From: Actinomycetes bacterium
Lineage (GTDB): Bacteria; Actinomycetota; Actinomycetes; Actinomycetales; Cellulomonadaceae
Reading direction: 5' to 3'
Length of the DNA: 9,981 nt
Assembly (NCBI GenBank): GCA_023401045.1
Contig: JAEXEM010000050.1
Location: 1-9,981, forward strand
Shown here piece after piece: positions 1 through 7,362 of this stretch. The notes beneath the pieces are model-generated. The model searched no databases. It had not been told where the DNA came from and saw nothing but the letters and a program-made list of their open reading frames with translations. Every line of letters starts with the position of its first letter. Position 1 is the first letter of the stretch. A program made the translations under genes and the position numbers.

Positions 1-396
1 ACGTGGCACCAGCTGCTCGACGCCGGCCGCCTGCAGGACGGCGAGCCCTACCTCGCCGGCACCGCCAAGCGGCCCGTCGCGCGGGTGTCCGCGGCGACGG
101 CGCAGGCCGCCGGCCTCCGCGACGGCGACGACGTCGAGGTGAGCACCGAGCGCGGTTCCGTCACGGCACCGCTGCTCGTCACCGACATGGCCGACCACGT
201 CGTGTGGCTGGCGACCAACCCGCGCGGCGCCTCGGTGCGCGACGTGCTCGGGGCCGTCGGCGGGACGGTCGTCCGCGTGGCGCCCGCGGGTGCCTCGCAG
301 GCTCCGCTCGTCGCCGACGGTGCGGACGGACCCCTGGCGGGCGACGCGGCCGAAGCGGTCGCCGGCGTCCGCGTGGACGAGGAGGAGCGGGCATGA
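1..396 (+). CDS. nuoG: NADH-quinone oxidoreductase subunit G, C-terminal fragment
   Basis: The reading frame is open from the first base to a TGA at 394-396, giving the last 131 residues of a protein whose start lies upstream. NuoG is the large iron-sulfur subunit of the complex I peripheral arm; its C-terminal part is related to molybdopterin oxidoreductases but binds no molybdenum cofactor in complex I. The visible piece resembles the molybdopterin-dinucleotide-binding beta-barrel fold of that family: a segment AAGLRDGDDVEVSTERGSV (a typical 'A..LGI.dGD.V.v.t..G.v' pattern), then TDMADHVVWLATNPRGASVRDVLGA, matching the usual 'v.lp.n..g..v...lg' end. It finishes in an acidic, Ala/Asp-rich tail that is probably disordered. 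The assignment is supported strongly by the position immediately before nuoH, with a 4-bp ATGA overlap. The catalytic chain clusters of NuoG are not in this window, so their integrity cannot be judged. Confidence 0.9.
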   Translation, partial: TWHQLLDAGRLQDGEPYLAGTAKRPVARVSAATAQAAGLRDGDDVEVSTERGSVTAPLLVTDMADHVVWLATNPRGASVRDVLGAVGGTVVRVAPAGASQAPLVADGADGPLAGDAAEAVAGVRVDEEERA

Positions 397-1775
397 GCAC
401 GCTGGCCACGGCGCTGGGCGCGCTGCCGACGGCGGTCGGCGACGGCGCCGTCGTGCCGGTCACGGCGGACTTCAGCCAGGACGTCTTCTGGGTGTGGCTG
501 CTCAAGGCCGTCGCGATCATCGTCTTCCTGCTGACGAGCGTCCTCATCGCCATCTGGTTCGAGCGCCGTGTCGTCGGGCGGATGCAGCTGCGTCCCGGCC
601 CGAACGTCCACGGCCCGCTCGGCCTGCTGCAGTCCCTCGCGGACGCGATGAAGCTCCTCGTCAAGGAGGACGTCACCGTCAAGGCGGCCGACAAGCTCGT
701 CTACATCCTCGCGCCGATGATCGCGGTGCTCTGCTCGCTGCTCGTCTACGCGGTCATCCCGTTCGGGCCCGAGGTGAGCATCTTCGGCGTCGTCACCCCG
801 CTGCAGCTCACCGACTTCTCGGTGGCGACGCTCTACATCCTCGCGTGCGCCTCCGTCGGCGTGTACGGCATCGTGCTCGGCGGCTGGTCGTCGAACTCGA
901 CGTACCCGCTGCTCGGCGGGGTGCGCTCGACGGCCCAGGTCATCAGCTACGAGCTCGCCATGGGCCTGTCGCTCGTCTCGGTCTTCATCATGGCGGGGTC
1001 GATGTCGACCTCCCAGATCGTCGACTCGCAGACGACGATCTGGTGGTGCCTGCCGCTGCTGCCGGCGTTCGTCATCTACCTCATCTCGATGGTCGGCGAG
1101 ACGAACCGTCTGCCGTTCGACCTGCCCGAGGCCGAGGGCGAGCTCGTCGGCGGCTACACCACCGAGTACTCGTCGATGAAGTTCGCGTGGTTCTTCCTCG
1201 CCGAGTACATCAACATGCTCAACGTCTCGGCGGTCGCGACGACGCTGTTCTTCGGTGGCTGGCGCGCACCGTGGCCGATCTCGGCGATCAACGACGGCAT
1301 GTTCAACACCGGCTGGTGGCCGGTCCTGTGGTTCGTCGCCAAGGTCTGGCTGTTCATGTTCGTCTTCGTGTGGATCCGCGGCTCGGTCGTGCGGTTCCGC
1401 TACGACCAGTTCATGAACTTCGGCTGGAAGGTCCTCATCCCGTCGGCGCTCGTCTGGGTGGTCTGCGTGACCGTCGTCCAGGCCTCGCGCCAGCTGTGGG
1501 ACGTCGACCTGCGCACCCTGCTCTTCGTCCTCGCCGGCCTCGTCGTCGTCGGGCTGCTCGCCTCCTTCCTCGTCCCCGAGAAGAAGCCGGCGTCGCAGCC
1601 CTCGCCCACGGAGCCGGAGGAGATCGACCCGTTCGCCGGCGGCTACCCGGTGCCCCCGCTGCCCGGCCAGGTGCTGCCGCCCTCGCCGCGCGCCCAGCGC
1701 CGGCTCGCGCGGACCGCGACCGACGCCGGCGACCCGTCCGGACCCGAGACCCCGCTGGAGGTGCGCGGTGGCTGA
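393..1775 (+). CDS. nuoH: NADH-quinone oxidoreductase subunit H (quinone-site membrane subunit)
   Basis: 460 residues. NuoH (ND1/Nqo8 family) anchors the peripheral arm and forms most of the quinone chamber and the acidic path leading into the membrane arm. Family signatures are clear: [15 protein letters not shown] (residues 58-71), [19 protein letters not shown] (74-92), [14 protein letters not shown] (178-191), and the quinone-loop motif [21 protein letters not shown] (235-255) with E236, D243, E246, E248 and E250. I count about nine hydrophobic helices (near 31-57, 103-124, 142-164, 186-203, 217-235, 268-290, 308-330, 347-366, 373-395). After the last helix there is a hydrophilic Pro-rich tail of about 65 residues (396-460) that is absent from the 325-residue E. 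coli protein. The ATG at 393 overlaps the nuoG stop and follows GGAGGAG at 381-387 with 5-bp spacing. The same frame stays open upstream to base 3, but that stretch lies inside nuoG and is Arg-rich shadow sequence. Confidence 0.98.
   Translation: MSTLATALGALPTAVGDGAVVPVTADFSQDVFWVWLLKAVAIIVFLLTSVLIAIWFERRVVGRMQLRPGPNVHGPLGLLQSLADAMKLLVKEDVTVKAADKLVYILAPMIAVLCSLLVYAVIPFGPEVSIFGVVTPLQLTDFSVATLYILACASVGVYGIVLGGWSSNSTYPLLGGVRSTAQVISYELAMGLSLVSVFIMAGSMSTSQIVDSQTTIWWCLPLLPAFVIYLISMVGETNRLPFDLPEAEGELVGGYTTEYSSMKFAWFFLAEYINMLNVSAVATTLFFGGWRAPWPISAINDGMFNTGWWPVLWFVAKVWLFMFVFVWIRGSVVRFRYDQFMNFGWKVLIPSALVWVVCVTVVQASRQLWDVDLRTLLFVLAGLVVVGLLASFLVPEKKPASQPSPTEPEEIDPFAGGYPVPPLPGQVLPPSPRAQRRLARTATDAGDPSGPETPLEVRGG
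1757..1761 (+). promoter_or_regulatory. Ribosome binding site deciding the nuoI GTG start
   Basis: GGAGG lies six bases before the GTG at 1768, inside the last codons of nuoH. It favours this start over any internal ATG, such as the one at residue 42 of NuoI. Placing the start here makes an 8-bp overlap with nuoH. Confidence 0.75.
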
Positions 1776-2577
1776 CCAGCGCAGGAAGAAGCCCGGTACC
1801 GGCACGCCCGCCCCGGGCGAGCCCGGGGCGTCCGTCGAGCGCCCGGCACGCACCGGTGGCGAGGTGGACCGGCCCGCCGGCTACCGCTCGATGATCGAGA
1901 AGCGCAAGGGCCTCGCCGAGGTCCTCGCCCCCGTCGCCGGGTTCGGCGTGACGTTCGCCAACATGTTCAAGCCGACCGTCACCGAGCAGTACCCGCGCGA
2001 GCAGGTGCCGACGAAGCCGCGCTACCACGGCCGTCACCAGCTCAACCGGTACGCCGACGGCCTCGAGAAGTGCATCGGCTGCGAGCTGTGCGCGTGGGCC
2101 TGCCCGGCGGACGCGATCTACGTCGAGGGCGCCGACAACACCCCCGACGCGCAGTACTCGCCGGGGGAGCGGTACGGCCGCGTCTACCAGATCAACTACC
2201 TGCGCTGCATCTTCTGCGGGCTGTGCATCGAGGCGTGCCCGACGCGGGCGCTGACGATGACGAACGACTACGAGCTCGCCGGACCGACGCGCCCCGGGAT
2301 GATCTGGGAGAAGCAGGACCTGCTCGCGCCGCTGCGCTCCGGCCAGCTCGCGACGCCGCACCCCATGGTCGAGGGCACGACCGACACCGAGTACTACCGC
2401 GGCGAGGTCACGGGCGTGACCGACGAGCAGGTCGCGTGGGTCGCCGAGCACCGCCCGGACGACCCGACCCTGCCCGAGAACGCCGCGAAGGGCGCCACGG
2501 TGCCCGACCTCGGCGAGACCCGGCTCGCGCAGCGAGCGATCACGGCGGCCGCCCACCGCCAGGGAGGTGCCCGGTGA
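1768..2577 (+). CDS. nuoI: NADH-quinone oxidoreductase subunit I (2x[4Fe-4S] ferredoxin-like)
   Basis: 269 residues. NuoI holds clusters N6a and N6b, which relay electrons from NuoG toward NuoB and the quinone site at the membrane surface. Two complete CxxCxxCxxxCP motifs are visible: C102, C105, C108 and C112 ([12 protein letters not shown]), and C147, C150, C153 and C157 ([12 protein letters not shown]). Before them come an amphipathic stretch (about residues 47-66) that typically lies on the membrane, then TVTEQYP and [16 protein letters not shown], strongly conserved in this subunit. The protein is longer than the roughly 180-residue E. coli form. It has a Pro/Arg/Gly-rich N-terminal extension of about 40 residues and about 70 residues after the second ferredoxin motif region, including [21 protein letters not shown]. 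The core is intact, so the extensions are probably lineage-specific. It overlaps nuoH by 8 bp at its start and nuoJ by 4 bp at its end. Confidence 0.98.
   Translation: MADQRRKKPGTGTPAPGEPGASVERPARTGGEVDRPAGYRSMIEKRKGLAEVLAPVAGFGVTFANMFKPTVTEQYPREQVPTKPRYHGRHQLNRYADGLEKCIGCELCAWACPADAIYVEGADNTPDAQYSPGERYGRVYQINYLRCIFCGLCIEACPTRALTMTNDYELAGPTRPGMIWEKQDLLAPLRSGQLATPHPMVEGTTDTEYYRGEVTGVTDEQVAWVAEHRPDDPTLPENAAKGATVPDLGETRLAQRAITAAAHRQGGAR
2561..2567 (+). promoter_or_regulatory. Ribosome binding site deciding the nuoJ GTG start
   Basis: AGGGAGG ends six bases before the GTG at 2574. It selects this start, which overlaps the nuoI stop as GTGA, against further upstream in-frame codons that lie inside nuoI. 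Confidence 0.75.
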
Positions 2578-3503
2578 ACCAGTTCGTCGCGGTGCTGCCG
2601 GCAGCCGCCGGTGCGCTGACCGAGGCGGGGCGGACGAGCACCGCGGAGGCGGTGCTCTTCTGGACCCTCGGGCCGCTCATGGTGCTCGCCGCGCTCGGCC
2701 TGCTCCTCGCCCGCAAGGCGGTCCACGCCGCGCTCTGCGTCGTCTTCGTCATGATCTCGCTGGCGTTCCTCTACGTCGCCCAGGGGGCCGAGTTCCTCGG
2801 CGTCGTCCAGGTGGTCGTCTACACCGGCGCCGTCATGATGCTCTTCCTCTTCGTCCTCATGCTCGTCGGCGTCGACCGGTCCGACTCGCTCGTCGAGACC
2901 ATCCGCGGGCAGCGGTGGATCGGCGTGCTCGCGGCGCTCGGCCTCGCGGTCGTGCTCGCCGGGGTCGTCGGACGTGCCGCGTACGGCCCGCCCGTCGGGC
3001 TCGCCGAGGCGAACGCCGCGTCGAACCCCGTCGGGGTCGCCGAGCTCATCTTCGGTGAGCACGTCCTCGCCATGGAGGTGGTCGGCGCGCTGCTCGTCAC
3101 CGCGGCGCTCGGCGCGCTCGTCCTCACGCACCGCCGCCGGCTCACGCCGAAGGTCGGGCAGCGCGAGCGGGCCGAGCAGCGGCTGCGCTCCGGCGGGTAC
3201 CCGGTCTCGCTGCCGGCACCCGGCGTCTACGCCCGGCACAACGCGATGGACGTCCCGGCGCTCGACCCGCAGGGCCGCCCCATCGAGAGCTCCGTGCCCC
3301 GCGTGCTGCGGGTGCGCGGCCAGGAGGCCGACGCCCGCGAGTACGCCGCACGCATCGACCGCGTGCTCGGCGGCGGCTGGGCCGCAGGTGCTCCGACCCC
3401 CGCACCGGAGGTCGCAGCCGACGCGGGCCCGCCGCCCGGGCAGCCCGCGGAGGGCGCGCCCACCGACGGCGTCACCCCCCAGGACCAGGAGAGCGCCCGA
3501 TGA
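2574..3503 (+). CDS. nuoJ: NADH-quinone oxidoreductase subunit J, with long C-terminal tail
   Basis: 309 residues. NuoJ (ND6/Nqo10 family) is a membrane subunit between the quinone module and the antiporter-like subunits; its third helix changes shape during turnover in known structures. Five hydrophobic helices are seen near 27-46, 51-69, 76-98, 115-134 and 164-185. The conserved block [27 protein letters not shown] (72-98) includes Y83 and the glycine of the pi-bulge region. After residue 186 comes a hydrophilic tail of about 120 residues: basic at first ([21 protein letters not shown]), then [28 protein letters not shown], then a Pro/Ala/acid-rich end. E. coli NuoJ (184 residues) lacks this tail. 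The GTG start overlaps the nuoI stop and the TGA overlaps the nuoK ATG, so the three are probably translationally coupled. Known helices are complete, so I infer a functional subunit with an added domain-like tail of unknown role. Confidence 0.97.
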   Translation: MNQFVAVLPAAAGALTEAGRTSTAEAVLFWTLGPLMVLAALGLLLARKAVHAALCVVFVMISLAFLYVAQGAEFLGVVQVVVYTGAVMMLFLFVLMLVGVDRSDSLVETIRGQRWIGVLAALGLAVVLAGVVGRAAYGPPVGLAEANAASNPVGVAELIFGEHVLAMEVVGALLVTAALGALVLTHRRRLTPKVGQRERAEQRLRSGGYPVSLPAPGVYARHNAMDVPALDPQGRPIESSVPRVLRVRGQEADAREYAARIDRVLGGGWAAGAPTPAPEVAADAGPPPGQPAEGAPTDGVTPQDQESAR

Positions 3504-3799
3504 GCCTCACCCACTACCTCGTGCTCGCGGCGGTCCTCTTCGCCATCGGCGCGGCGACGGTGCTGCTGCGACGCAACGCGATCATCGTGTTCATGGGCGT
3601 CGAGCTCATGCTCAACTCGACGAACCTCCTGCTCGTCACCTTCTCCCGGATGCACGGTGACCTGTCCGGGCAGGTGCTCGCGTTCTTCGTCATGGTGGTC
3701 GCCGCGGCCGAGGTCGTCGTCGGCCTGGCGATCATCGTCTCCATCTTCCGCACCAGACGTTCGGCCTCGGTCGACGACGTCAACCTCCTGAAGAGCTGA
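3500..3799 (+). CDS. nuoK: NADH-quinone oxidoreductase subunit K
   Basis: 99 residues, almost exactly the family length (E. coli 100). NuoK (ND4L/Nqo11, MrpC-like) contributes the two membrane glutamates that link the quinone-side acidic path to the first pump. Both are present: E35 in the motif [13 protein letters not shown] and E71 in [12 protein letters not shown]. Three hydrophobic helices are seen near 5-22, 28-48 and 58-83, with a short polar tail. The ATG overlaps the nuoJ stop as ATGA and follows AGGAGAG (3487-3493) at six bases. Confidence 0.98.
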   Translation: MSLTHYLVLAAVLFAIGAATVLLRRNAIIVFMGVELMLNSTNLLLVTFSRMHGDLSGQVLAFFVMVVAAAEVVVGLAIIVSIFRTRRSASVDDVNLLKS

Positions 3800-3803
3800 G
3801 GGG
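3798..3803 (+). promoter_or_regulatory. Ribosome binding site deciding the nuoL GTG start
   Basis: GAGGGG begins in the nuoK stop codon and lies six bases before the GTG at 3810. It supports this GTG as the start of nuoL, with a 10-bp gap after nuoK. Confidence 0.7.
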
Positions 3804-3809
3804 CGGCAC

Positions 3810-5786
3810 GTGCACACCCTGTCCTCCGTCGCGGCTGCCGCCGCACCGTCCGCGGCCGACGTCGTCGCCGCCACCCCCTGGCCCGAGGCCCGGACCGCGG
3901 TCCTCCTCGTCGCCGTCCCGCTGCTGTCCGCCGCGGTCCTCCTCCTGCTCGGCCGCCGGGCCGACCGGTGGGGCCACTGGCTCGGCGTCCTCGCGTCGAC
4001 GGCGTCGTTCGTCGTCGCCGCCGTGCTGCTCGTCGGGCTGCTCGGCCTGCCGGAGGCCGACCGCGTCCAGGACGTCACGCTCGGCACCTGGTTCGACGCC
4101 GGTGCGCTCAGCCTCGACGCCGGCCTGCGCGTCGACCCGCTGTCGCTCACGTTCGTCCTGCTCGTCACGTTCGTCGGCACCCTCATCCACGTCTACTCCG
4201 TGGCCTACATGGAGCACGACACGGACCGCCGGCGGTTCTTCGCGTACCTCAACCTCTTCGTCGCGGCGATGCTCCTGCTCGTCCTCGCCGACAGCTACGT
4301 CCTGCTGTTCGTCGGCTGGGAGGGCGTCGGCCTCGCCTCGTACCTGCTCATCGGGTTCTGGAACCACCACACCCCGTACGCGGTCGCGGCGAAGAAGGCG
4401 TTCGTCGCCAACCGCGTCGGCGACGTCGGCCTCCTCGTCGCCATGGGGCTGCTGCTCGCGACGTTCGGCTCGCTCGACTTCGCGACGATCGACGCGAACG
4501 TCGCCGGGGCCTCGGAGGGCACGCTCACGGCGATCGGCCTCATGCTCCTGCTCGCCGCGTGCGGCAAGTCGGCGCAGTTCCCGCTGCAGTCCTGGCTCGG
4601 CGACGCGATGGCCGGCCCGACGCCGGTCTCGGCGCTCATCCACGCCGCGACGATGGTGACCGCGGGCGTCTACCTCATCATCCGCTCCGGGCTCATCTTC
4701 GCCGCGGCGCCCACCGCGCAGCTCGTCGTCGCGGTCGTCGGCGCGATCACGCTGCTCTTCGGCGCGATCGTCGGCTGCGCCAAGGACGACATCAAGAAGG
4801 CGCTCGCCGCCTCGACGATGTCGCAGATCGGCTACATGGTGCTCGCCGCGGGCCTCGGCCCCATCGGGTACGCGTTCGCGATCTTCCACCTCGTCACGCA
4901 CGGCTTCTTCAAGGCCGGCATGTTCCTCGGCGCCGGGTCCGTCATGCACGGCATGGACGACCAGGTCGACATGCGCCGCTTCGGCGGCCTCGGCCGCTAC
5001 ATGAAGATCACGTACTTCACGTTCATGGCCGGCTGGCTGGCGATCCTCGGCGTCCCGCCGTTCGCCGGGTTCTTCAGCAAGGACAAGATCATCGAGGCCG
5101 CGTTCGTCCCGGTCGACGGCCAGCCCTGGCGGGCGTGGGTCTTCGGGACCGTCGCGCTCGTCGGTGCCGGCATCACCGCCTTCTACATGTCGCGCCTGTT
5201 CTTCATCACGTTCGAGGGCAAGAAGCGCTGGACCACCCGCCGCGACGGCTCCGAGCAGCACCCGCACGAGTCCCCGGCGCTCATGACCGTCCCCATGGTC
5301 GTCCTCGCGATCGGCTCGGTCGGGCTCGGGTGGCTGCTGTCGGCCACCGGGTTCGTCCAGTGGCTCGAGCCGTCCGTGGGCCACGCCGAGCACGCCGACC
5401 CGGTGCTGCCGGTGCCCGCCCTCATCCTCCTGACGCTCGTCGCGGTCGCCGTGGGCCTCGTGCTCGCCTGGCGGCAGTACGCGGTGTCGCCGGTGCCGGT
5501 GGCACCGCCGATCGGCACCGCGCTCACCCGCGCGGCACGCGTCGACCTCTACCAGGACGCCGTCAACGACGCGGTGCTCGTCGAGCCGGGGCGCTACCTC
5601 ACACGGTCGCTCGTCTACGGCGACAAGGCCGTCGTCGACGGCACCGTCACCGGGGTCGCACGCTCGACCCTGGGGATCGGCGACCTCCTGAGCCGGGTGC
5701 AGAACGGGTACGCCCGCTCGTACGCGGCCGTCACCGTCGTCGGGATCGTCGTGCTGGCGTTCGTCGTCCTGGCCGCGCGCGGCTGA
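3810..5786 (+). CDS. nuoL: NADH-quinone oxidoreductase subunit L (distal antiporter-like pump)
   Basis: 658 residues (E. coli 613). NuoL (ND5/Nqo12, MrpA-like) is the distal proton-pumping subunit and carries the long lateral helix that runs along the membrane arm. Key residues are present: E171 in [17 protein letters not shown]253 in [28 protein letters not shown]278 in [14 protein letters not shown]424 and K426 in FFSKDKII. The conserved PHESP motif follows the last pump helices (H486-P489). The C-terminal part, from about [27 protein letters not shown] to [23 protein letters not shown], fits the amphipathic lateral helix followed by a final membrane anchor. The first ~25 residues are Ala-rich and extend a little beyond the usual N-terminus. 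A full-length, unbroken frame sits 10 bp after nuoK and 25 bp before nuoM. Confidence 0.98.
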   Translation: MHTLSSVAAAAAPSAADVVAATPWPEARTAVLLVAVPLLSAAVLLLLGRRADRWGHWLGVLASTASFVVAAVLLVGLLGLPEADRVQDVTLGTWFDAGALSLDAGLRVDPLSLTFVLLVTFVGTLIHVYSVAYMEHDTDRRRFFAYLNLFVAAMLLLVLADSYVLLFVGWEGVGLASYLLIGFWNHHTPYAVAAKKAFVANRVGDVGLLVAMGLLLATFGSLDFATIDANVAGASEGTLTAIGLMLLLAACGKSAQFPLQSWLGDAMAGPTPVSALIHAATMVTAGVYLIIRSGLIFAAAPTAQLVVAVVGAITLLFGAIVGCAKDDIKKALAASTMSQIGYMVLAAGLGPIGYAFAIFHLVTHGFFKAGMFLGAGSVMHGMDDQVDMRRFGGLGRYMKITYFTFMAGWLAILGVPPFAGFFSKDKIIEAAFVPVDGQPWRAWVFGTVALVGAGITAFYMSRLFFITFEGKKRWTTRRDGSEQHPHESPALMTVPMVVLAIGSVGLGWLLSATGFVQWLEPSVGHAEHADPVLPVPALILLTLVAVAVGLVLAWRQYAVSPVPVAPPIGTALTRAARVDLYQDAVNDAVLVEPGRYLTRSLVYGDKAVVDGTVTGVARSTLGIGDLLSRVQNGYARSYAAVTVVGIVVLAFVVLAARG

Positions 5787-5794
5787 CCGAGTCC

Positions 5795-5800
5795 GAGGAG
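5795..5800 (+). promoter_or_regulatory. Ribosome binding site of nuoM, unusually far from the ATG
   Basis: GAGGAG is the best purine run in the 25-bp nuoL-nuoM gap, but it lies eleven bases from the ATG at 5812, against five or six for the other genes here. A weaker GAGAA at 5804-5808 is closer and could be used instead. No alternative ATG or GTG is nearby in frame, so the start itself is not in doubt. Confidence 0.5.
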
Positions 5801-5811
5801 AACGAGAACTG

Positions 5812-7362
5812 ATGACGGACTTCCCCTGGCTCACCGCCCTCGTGGTGCTGCCGCTGCTCGGCGCGGTCACCCTGTGGGCCCTGCCCGCCGGCGCCCGACG
5901 CCACGCGCGCGCCGTCGCGCTCGGGTTCGCGCTCGCCGAGCTCGTGCTCGCCGGCGCGGCGGTCGCGGCCTTCGACACCGCGGACGCCGCCGCGCAGCAG
6001 CTCACCGAGACCGCCCCCTGGATCCCGGCCTTCGGGGTCTCCTGGGCGCTCGGCGTCGACGGCGTCGGGCTCGCGCTCATCGCGATGTCCGTCGTCCTCG
6101 TGCCGCTCGTCGTCCTCGCCGCCTGGCGCGAGCAGGGCTCGACGGACGGCCCGACGGACCGGCTGCGGCAGTACCTCGCGCTCGTCCTGCTCCTCGAGGC
6201 GTTCATCGTCCTCGTGTTCGCCGCGCGTGACGTGTTCCTCTTCTACGTCGCGTTCGAGGCGATGCTCATCCCGGTCTACTTCATGATCGGGGCCTTCGGC
6301 GGAGCCCAGCGCCGCTACGCCGCCGTGAAGTTCCTGCTCTACTCCCTCGCCGGCGGGCTCGTCATGCTCATCGGGGTCATCGCGCTCTACCTCCAGGGCC
6401 CCGGTGGCCCCGAGGGCTTCCTCACCGCGAACCTCGTCGGCCTCGACCTCGACCCGACGGTCGAGAAGTGGCTCTTCGTGTCGTTCTTCCTCGCGTTCGC
6501 CGTCAAGGCGCCGATGTTCCCCGTGCACACCTGGCTGCCCGACGCCGCGCAGCAGGCGCCCGCGGGGACCTCGACGCTCCTCGTCGGCGTCCTCGACAAG
6601 GTCGGCACGTTCGGCATGCTCACGCTCTGCCTGCCGCTGTTCCCCGACGCCTCGCGCTGGGCGGCACCGGTGGTCGTCGTCCTCGCGGTCGTGTCGATCC
6701 TCTACGGCGCGCTGCTGGCCATCGGGCAGAAGGACATGATGCGGCTCGTCGCGTACACCTCGGTGTCGCACTTCGGGTTCATCGTCCTCGGCATCTTCGC
6801 CTTCACCTCGACGTCGATCGCCGGATCGTCGTTCTACATGGTCAACCACGGGCTCTCGACCGGTGCGCTGTTCCTCCTCGTCGGGTTCCTCGCGGCACGG
6901 CGCGGCTCGCAGCAGATCGCCGACTTCGGCGGGCTGCAGAAGGTCGTGCCCGTCCTCGCCGGGCTGTTCCTCGTCGTCGGCCTCTCGGCGCTGTCGCTGC
7001 CGGGCCTGTCGACCTTCGTCAGCGAGTTCCTCGTCATCGTCGGGACCTTCACGCGCCTGCCCGCCGCCGCGGTCGTCGCGACGCTCGGCGTCGTGCTCGC
7101 GGCGGTCTACGTCCTGTGGCTCTACCAGCGTGTGTTCACCGGGCCGGTGCGCCCCGAGCTCGCGCAGATGCGCGACCTCGACGGCCGCGAGCGCTGGGTC
7201 GTCGGACCGCTCGTCGCGCTCATGCTCGTCCTCGGGTTCCTCCCCGGGCCCGCGCTCGACCTCGTGCGGCCGCCGGCCGAGCTGAGCGTCGAGCAGGTCG
7301 GGCTCGAGGACGTCGCACCGGCGGTCGAGCTCGTCGTCATCGCGGAAGGGAGTGACCAGTGA
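5812..7362 (+). CDS. nuoM: NADH-quinone oxidoreductase subunit M (central antiporter-like pump)
   Basis: 516 residues (E. coli 509). NuoM (ND4/Nqo13) is the middle proton-pumping subunit, sandwiched between NuoN and NuoL. The pump residues are in place: E149 in FEAMLIPVYFMIG, K232 in FAVKAPMFPVHTWLPDAA, K263 in VLDKVGTFGM, and E405 in FVSEFLVIVGTF, the position taken by lysine in NuoL and NuoN. IGQKDMMRLVAYTSVSHFGFI and FYMVNHGLSTGALFLLVGFL are typical of the family. About fourteen hydrophobic helices fit the frame. The segment after the TM7 lysine reads LPDAAQQAPAGTS rather than the common LPDAHxEAPTAGS, so A246 replaces the usual His, and D262 precedes the TM8 lysine; I recall the same style from mycobacterial NuoM, so this is probably a clade trait. 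Its stop overlaps the nuoN start as GTGA. Confidence 0.98.
   Translation: MTDFPWLTALVVLPLLGAVTLWALPAGARRHARAVALGFALAELVLAGAAVAAFDTADAAAQQLTETAPWIPAFGVSWALGVDGVGLALIAMSVVLVPLVVLAAWREQGSTDGPTDRLRQYLALVLLLEAFIVLVFAARDVFLFYVAFEAMLIPVYFMIGAFGGAQRRYAAVKFLLYSLAGGLVMLIGVIALYLQGPGGPEGFLTANLVGLDLDPTVEKWLFVSFFLAFAVKAPMFPVHTWLPDAAQQAPAGTSTLLVGVLDKVGTFGMLTLCLPLFPDASRWAAPVVVVLAVVSILYGALLAIGQKDMMRLVAYTSVSHFGFIVLGIFAFTSTSIAGSSFYMVNHGLSTGALFLLVGFLAARRGSQQIADFGGLQKVVPVLAGLFLVVGLSALSLPGLSTFVSEFLVIVGTFTRLPAAAVVATLGVVLAAVYVLWLYQRVFTGPVRPELAQMRDLDGRERWVVGPLVALMLVLGFLPGPALDLVRPPAELSVEQVGLEDVAPAVELVVIAEGSDQ
7344..7352 (+). promoter_or_regulatory. Ribosome binding site deciding the nuoN GTG start
   Basis: GGAAGGGAG ends six bases before the GTG at 7359, in the last codons of nuoM. 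It supports a start that overlaps the nuoM TGA by 4 bp. Confidence 0.7.

Noticed and set aside
3..392. Upstream extension of the nuoH frame to the window start
   Set aside because: The stretch is Arg/Pro/Gly-rich and overlaps the C-terminal end of NuoG in another frame. The ATG at 393 has a good ribosome binding site and matches the usual N-terminus.
1539..1551. Runs of GTC/CTC triplets here and elsewhere that look like microsatellite repeats
   Set aside because: They are Val and Leu codons with C at the third position in membrane helices, and reflect codon bias rather than a repeat element.
2070..2573. Upstream extension of the nuoJ frame through nuoI
   Set aside because: The extension is Arg-rich shadow sequence across the NuoI ferredoxin region. 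The GTG at 2574 with AGGGAGG six bases before it is the sensible start.
3780..6206. 808-codon open frame on the minus strand opposite nuoL and the start of nuoM
   Set aside because: Its translation is dominated by Arg, Asp, Glu, Gly and Ala with no fold or motif. It arises because C/G-ending codons on the + strand prevent stops on the other strand. The + strand frames encode clear conserved proteins.
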